DNA of 64,000 nt from Parafrigoribacterium mesophilum (GTDB lineage Bacteria > Actinomycetota > Actinomycetes > Actinomycetales > Microbacteriaceae), in NCBI RefSeq assembly GCF_039652555.1, contig NZ_JBDJAF010000001.1, positions 1 through 64,000 of the forward strand. Reading direction: 5' to 3'. The notes below the pieces were generated by a model. The model made no database searches. It was not told the origin of the DNA and worked only from the letters and a program-made list of their open reading frames with translations. Position numbers and translations under genes: made by a program. Every line of letters starts with the position of its first letter. Positions within the stretch are counted from its first letter, which is position 1. Of the stretch, positions 60,817 through 64,000 are shown piece by piece.

Positions 60817-62021
60817 CCGAGTACCTCCAGACCCGGAAGTCGCTTGCCCTCGAGGAATTCGAGGCTCGCTCCTCCCCCGGTCGATATGTGGCCGAATTGA
60901 TTGTCATGGAAGCCCAGGGCGCGTACGGCGGCCGCCGAGTCTCCTCCGCCGACCACCGAGAGGCCGGAAACCTCGGTGACGGCCTGTGCAATGGCTTTCG
61001 TGCCGGCCGCGAATTCCGGGAACTCGAACACGCCCATCGGCCCGTTCCAGAACACCGTCGCGGACGACCCGATGATGTCCGCGAAGTGCGCTGCCGTGGC
61101 CGGGCCGATGTCCAGGCCGACCCCGGCCTCGCCCCAGTCGGTGTCTTCGATCGACTCCGTCGGACGGACCACGTGTTCGGCGTCGGCACCGAACCGAGAC
61201 GCCACCACCACATCCGTGGGGAGCAAGAGTTTCACCCCAAGCCGCTCGGCTTCCGCCAGGTAGCCCCGCACGGTGTCCAGCTGGTCGGCTTCGAGCAGGC
61301 TCGACCCGACACTGTGACCCTGCGCGGCGAGGAAGGTGAACAGCATCCCGCCGCCGATGAGCAGAGAATTCACTCGCGGCAGCAGATGTGCGATCACGCC
61401 CAACTTGTCTGAGACCTTGGAACCTCCCAGGACAACGGTGTAGGGGGCGGTCGGCGAGGCGGTGAGCCGGTCGAGCACCTCCAACTCCGCGGCAATCAGC
61501 AGTCCCGCAGCACTCGGGAGCATGCTCGCCAGCTCGTACACACTGGCTTGCTTGCGGTGCGCGACACCGAAACCGTCCGAGACCACGACGTCGCCCAGCG
61601 CGGCCAGCTTGCCGGCGAACTTCGCCCGCTCTTTGTCATCCTTGGCGGTCTCGCCGGCGTTGAAGCGCAGGTTTTCCAGCATCGCCACGTCGCCGTCGGT
61701 CAGCGCATCGACCGCTTCGGTCGCCGCTGCACCGATGGTGTCGCTCGCGAAGGTCACCGGCTGGCCGAGAAGTTCCGACAACCGTTGCGCGACGGGACCG
61801 AGTGAGTACTGCGCATCCGGGCTGCCGCCGGGGCGTCCCAGATGCGAAAGTACCACCACCCTGGCACCGGCGTGAATGAGCCGGTTGAGGGTCGGCACCG
61901 ACGCGCGGATGCGGCCGTCATCGGTGATCACGCCGTCCCGCAGAGGGACATTCAGGTCGCAACGGACCAGAACGCGCTTGCCGGACAGCGCACCGAGGGA
62001 GTCAATCGTGCGTAACGTCAT
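60807..62021 (-). CDS. pgk: phosphoglycerate kinase
   Basis: This 404-residue enzyme has the start block KRVLVRCDLNVPL, the AMLENLRFNAGE region, VLGGSKVSDKLGVI and the nucleotide block near the C-terminus with GGGDSAAAVRALG. It makes ATP from 1,3-bisphosphoglycerate. It is 22 bases from gap and overlaps tpiA by ten bases. Confidence 0.95.
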   Translation of the reverse strand: MTLRTIDSLGALSGKRVLVRCDLNVPLRDGVITDDGRIRASVPTLNRLIHAGARVVVLSHLGRPGGSPDAQYSLGPVAQRLSELLGQPVTFASDTIGAAATEAVDALTDGDVAMLENLRFNAGETAKDDKERAKFAGKLAALGDVVVSDGFGVAHRKQASVYELASMLPSAAGLLIAAELEVLDRLTASPTAPYTVVLGGSKVSDKLGVIAHLLPRVNSLLIGGGMLFTFLAAQGHSVGSSLLEADQLDTVRGYLAEAERLGVKLLLPTDVVVASRFGADAEHVVRPTESIEDTDWGEAGVGLDIGPATAAHFADIIGSSATVFWNGPMGVFEFPEFAAGTKAIAQAVTEVSGLSVVGGGDSAAAVRALGFHDNQFGHISTGGGASLEFLEGKRLPGLEVLGWQ

Positions 62022-62043
62022 GCGCCGTGAGTTCCTTCGCGCC

Positions 62044-63051
62044 CTAAAGGCGCGCGGCGACGTATTCGGTGAGGTCCACCAAGCGGTTCGAGTATCCCCA
62101 CTCGTTGTCGTACCAGCCAGCCACCTTTACCTGGGTGCCGATGACCTTGGTCAGCCCGGAGTCGAAGATGCACGAGTGCGGGTCGCCGACGATGTCAGAC
62201 GAGACCAACGGGTCGTCGGTGTAGCTGAGGTAACCGGCGAGCGAACCTTCCTGAGCGGCCGCCTGATAGGCAGCGTTCACGTCTGCCACGGTGAGCCCGG
62301 AGCGGGTCTCTATCGTCAGGTCCGTGATCGAGCCGGTGGGTACCGGCACCCGCAGGGCATAGCCATCCAGTTTGCCGACCAGTTCCGGGAGCACGAGGCC
62401 GATGGCCTTGGCCGCCCCGGTGCTGGTGGGGATGATGTTAATGGCGGCGGCACGGGCACGACGGGGGTCCTTGTGGGGTCCGTCCTGCAGGCTCTGGTCG
62501 GCCGTGTACGCGTGCACCGTGGTCATCAAACCGCGCTCGATGCCGAAGTTGTCGATAAACACCTTGGCCAACGGAGCAAGGCAGTTGGTGGTGCAGGAGG
62601 CGTTCGAGATGATGTTGTGCGTGGCCGGGTCGTAAGTCTGCTCGTTGACACCCATCACGAAGGTGCCGTCCTCGCCCTTGGCAGGGGCGGAGATGATGAC
62701 CTTCTTCGCGCCCGCGGTCAGGTGTTTCCTGGCGTCATCCGCGTTGGTGAAACGGCCCGTGGACTCCACGGCGATGTCAACGCCAAGGTCGCCCCAGCCG
62801 AGGTCTGCCGGGTCACGCTCGGCGAGCACCTTGATGGGCTTGCCGTTGACGACGATGTTGTCTCCGTCCAACTCAACGGTGGCGTCCAACCGCCCCTTGA
62901 TCGAGTCGTACTTGAGCAGCAGCGCGAGGGCTTTGTTGTCGGTGAGGTCATTGACGGCGACGATCTCCAGATCGCTGCCCTTGGCCAGAGCGGCGCGGAA
63001 ATAGTTACGGCCAATCCGGCCGAAGCCGTTGATTCCGATCCTGACGGACAC
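62044..63051 (-). CDS. gap: glyceraldehyde-3-phosphate dehydrogenase, type I
   Basis: This 335-residue enzyme has the NAD motif GINGFGRIGRNYFRA, the catalytic Cys in SNASCTTNCLAPL and WYDNEWGYSNRL. It starts with GTG 63051, preceded by GAGGAG. It oxidises glyceraldehyde 3-phosphate with NAD. It leads the gap-pgk-tpiA run. A longer ATG start is not supported. Confidence 0.95.
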   Translation of the reverse strand: MSVRIGINGFGRIGRNYFRAALAKGSDLEIVAVNDLTDNKALALLLKYDSIKGRLDATVELDGDNIVVNGKPIKVLAERDPADLGWGDLGVDIAVESTGRFTNADDARKHLTAGAKKVIISAPAKGEDGTFVMGVNEQTYDPATHNIISNASCTTNCLAPLAKVFIDNFGIERGLMTTVHAYTADQSLQDGPHKDPRRARAAAINIIPTSTGAAKAIGLVLPELVGKLDGYALRVPVPTGSITDLTIETRSGLTVADVNAAYQAAAQEGSLAGYLSYTDDPLVSSDIVGDPHSCIFDSGLTKVIGTQVKVAGWYDNEWGYSNRLVDLTEYVAARL

Positions 63052-63146
63052 GTAGAACTCCTCAGTTTGTGCGCCGGCTGGCGCGGGTGGGTAATCGGGA
63101 TGGTAAGCCGGACGTGCCCGGAACAGCGGTCCGGGCACGTGAGGAC

Positions 63147-63767
63147 TTACGCGATGAGTCCCTGGGTCTTTTGGCGAGCGGCGTCGAAGCGCTGCTGCAC
63201 GTTCTCCCAGTTGGCGATCTTCCAGAATCCCTTGATGTAGTCGGCCTTGACATTGAGGTAATCGAGGTAGAAAGCGTGCTCCCACATGTCCAGCAGCAGC
63301 AGCGGGACGGATCCGGTCGTGAAGTTGTTCTGGTGGTCGTAATACTGCTGCACGAGCAGCTTGCCGCCCAGCGAGTCCCACACCAGTGCGCCCCAACCGG
63401 AGCCCTGGATGCCTGCGGAGGCGGCGGTGAAGTGGCCGACGAACTTGTCGAAGGAGCCGAAGTTGTCGTCGATGGCAGCCGCCAGTTCGCCGGTGGGCTT
63501 GTCGCCGCCGTTCGGAGACAGGTTGGTCCAGAAGATCGTGTGGTTGATGTGTCCGCTCAAGTTGAACGCGAGATCCTTCTCGAGTTTGTTCACGTTGGCG
63601 AAGTCGCCGGCGTCGCGGGCCTCGGCCAGTTTGGCCAGAGCCGTGTTTGCTCCTGTCACGTAACCCTGGTGGTGCTTGTCGTGATGAAGCTGCATGATCT
63701 TGCCGCTGATGCTCGGTTCGAGCGCCGCGTAGTCGTACCCCAGTTCGGGGAGAGTGTATTCAGCCAT
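63147..63767 (-). CDS. sodA: superoxide dismutase (Mn/Fe type)
   Basis: This 206-residue enzyme has the metal-ligand blocks MQLHHDKHHQGYV, SGHINHTIFWTNL and LDMWEHAFYLDYLN. The spacing GSGWGALVWDS and the ligand set fit Mn or Fe forms; the metal cannot be decided. AGGAGAAAA precedes the ATG. It lies between whiA and gap, an added gene in this otherwise standard order. Confidence 0.95.
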   Translation of the reverse strand: MAEYTLPELGYDYAALEPSISGKIMQLHHDKHHQGYVTGANTALAKLAEARDAGDFANVNKLEKDLAFNLSGHINHTIFWTNLSPNGGDKPTGELAAAIDDNFGSFDKFVGHFTAASAGIQGSGWGALVWDSLGGKLLVQQYYDHQNNFTTGSVPLLLLDMWEHAFYLDYLNVKADYIKGFWKIANWENVQQRFDAARQKTQGLIA

Positions 63768-63890
63768 TCGTTTTTCTCCTTGACGTTAGCACCGGCTCGC
63801 CAACATCCCGCGAGCCCCCGGTGGCGTTATTCAGTCTAGTCACGCGTTGTGGACCATTTCAGGGGTCGTTGACGGCCCTGCCGGCGCTGC

Positions 63891-64000
63891 TCACACGTCG
63901 TCGTAATCGGGTGGCAGGTTCGCGTCCGTGCCGGGAAGGCCCAGGTCGGAGGCGCGTTTGTCGGCCATGGCCAGTAGCCGCCTGATGCGACCGGCGACGG
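63891..64000 (-). CDS. whiA: C-terminal end of WhiA (partial)
   Basis: The last 35 or so codons of a minus-strand gene are visible. They encode AGRIRRLLAMADKRASDLG and an end with ANLPPDYDDV before TGA at 63893-63891. The RIRRLL..MADKRA helix is the C-terminal end of WhiA, a DNA-binding protein that in many Actinobacteria lies upstream of gap. The rest of the gene is outside the window. The call rests on this short end and context. Confidence 0.75.
   Translation of the reverse strand, partial: VAGRIRRLLAMADKRASDLGLPGTDANLPPDYDDV

Overview
The window is high-GC, gene-dense actinobacterial chromosome. Several genes point to the family Microbacteriaceae, although the genus cannot be fixed from sequence reading alone: RbpA, the WhiA C-terminus, an F420-dependent (DDN-like) oxidoreductase, an arsenate reductase of the thiol-transferase type, opcA beside zwf, DUF1918, DUF3099 and DUF5997 proteins, and a DUF222/HNH remnant. 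Almost all of it is core-genome housekeeping. No CRISPR array, prophage, tRNA or rRNA was seen. No gene-free stretch exceeds 300 bases; the longest gaps are 48692-48964, 50818-51075, 36631-36874 and 26711-26930.

1-4.2 kb is the accessory-looking edge. An insertion-sequence end cuts a DUF222/HNH gene, and small actinobacterial genes follow. These include two paralogous membrane-anchored proteins whose upstream regions are also duplicated. 4.2-10.5 kb holds an ArsR repressor, a three-gene ABC/LolA-like operon, a type II NADH dehydrogenase and a divergent arsC-arsM operon. The arsR and arsC promoters share a palindrome, ATCGA-N6-TCGAT, so the arsenic genes look like a regulon split by 4.6 kb. 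10.5-16.7 kb holds a D-amino-acid dehydrogenase-like enzyme, a PAP2 phosphatase, a UdgX-type uracil-DNA glycosylase, a calcineurin-type phosphoesterase, a DUF5997 gene facing a LysR effector-domain protein, and a HAD hydrolase.

16.8-22.6 kb is the SOS mutasome cassette imuA'-imuB-dnaE2, overlapping head to tail, with a LexA-type box inside its promoter. 22.7-36.6 kb holds an SF2 helicase, CinA, a fatty acid desaturase, a SpoU methylase, a sirtuin/phosphatase/YbaK operon, a glycosyltransferase/hydrolase pair, trehalose synthase TreS, an exonuclease, ribosomal protein L31 type B and an ABC ATPase. 36.9-44.6 kb holds divergent glgA/glgC, then serB, fabG, DUF3099, a small Cys protein, SURF1, an ABC-F protein and bioY.

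44.6-50.8 kb carries the iron-sulfur operon sufB-sufD-Rieske-sufC-sufT, followed by ctaA and ctaB for heme A synthesis. 51.1-59.2 kb is the pentose-phosphate operon tkt-tal-pgi-zwf-opcA-pgl. 59.3-64 kb, on the minus strand, runs whiA(partial)-sodA-gap-pgk-tpiA-secG-rbpA. Central carbon flux, oxidative cofactor supply and assembly of oxidases therefore lie together.

The observations most worth checking are the shared ArsR operator, the duplicated upstream element before the paralogous membrane genes, in-frame or gene-end short tandem repeats (an 18-bp unit at an ABC permease start, a 16-bp unit supplying the rbpA stop codon), dispersed 24-bp REP-like elements, the UdgX homologue near the SOS cassette, and two MIP18-family paralogues. 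No clearly undescribed multi-gene system was found.
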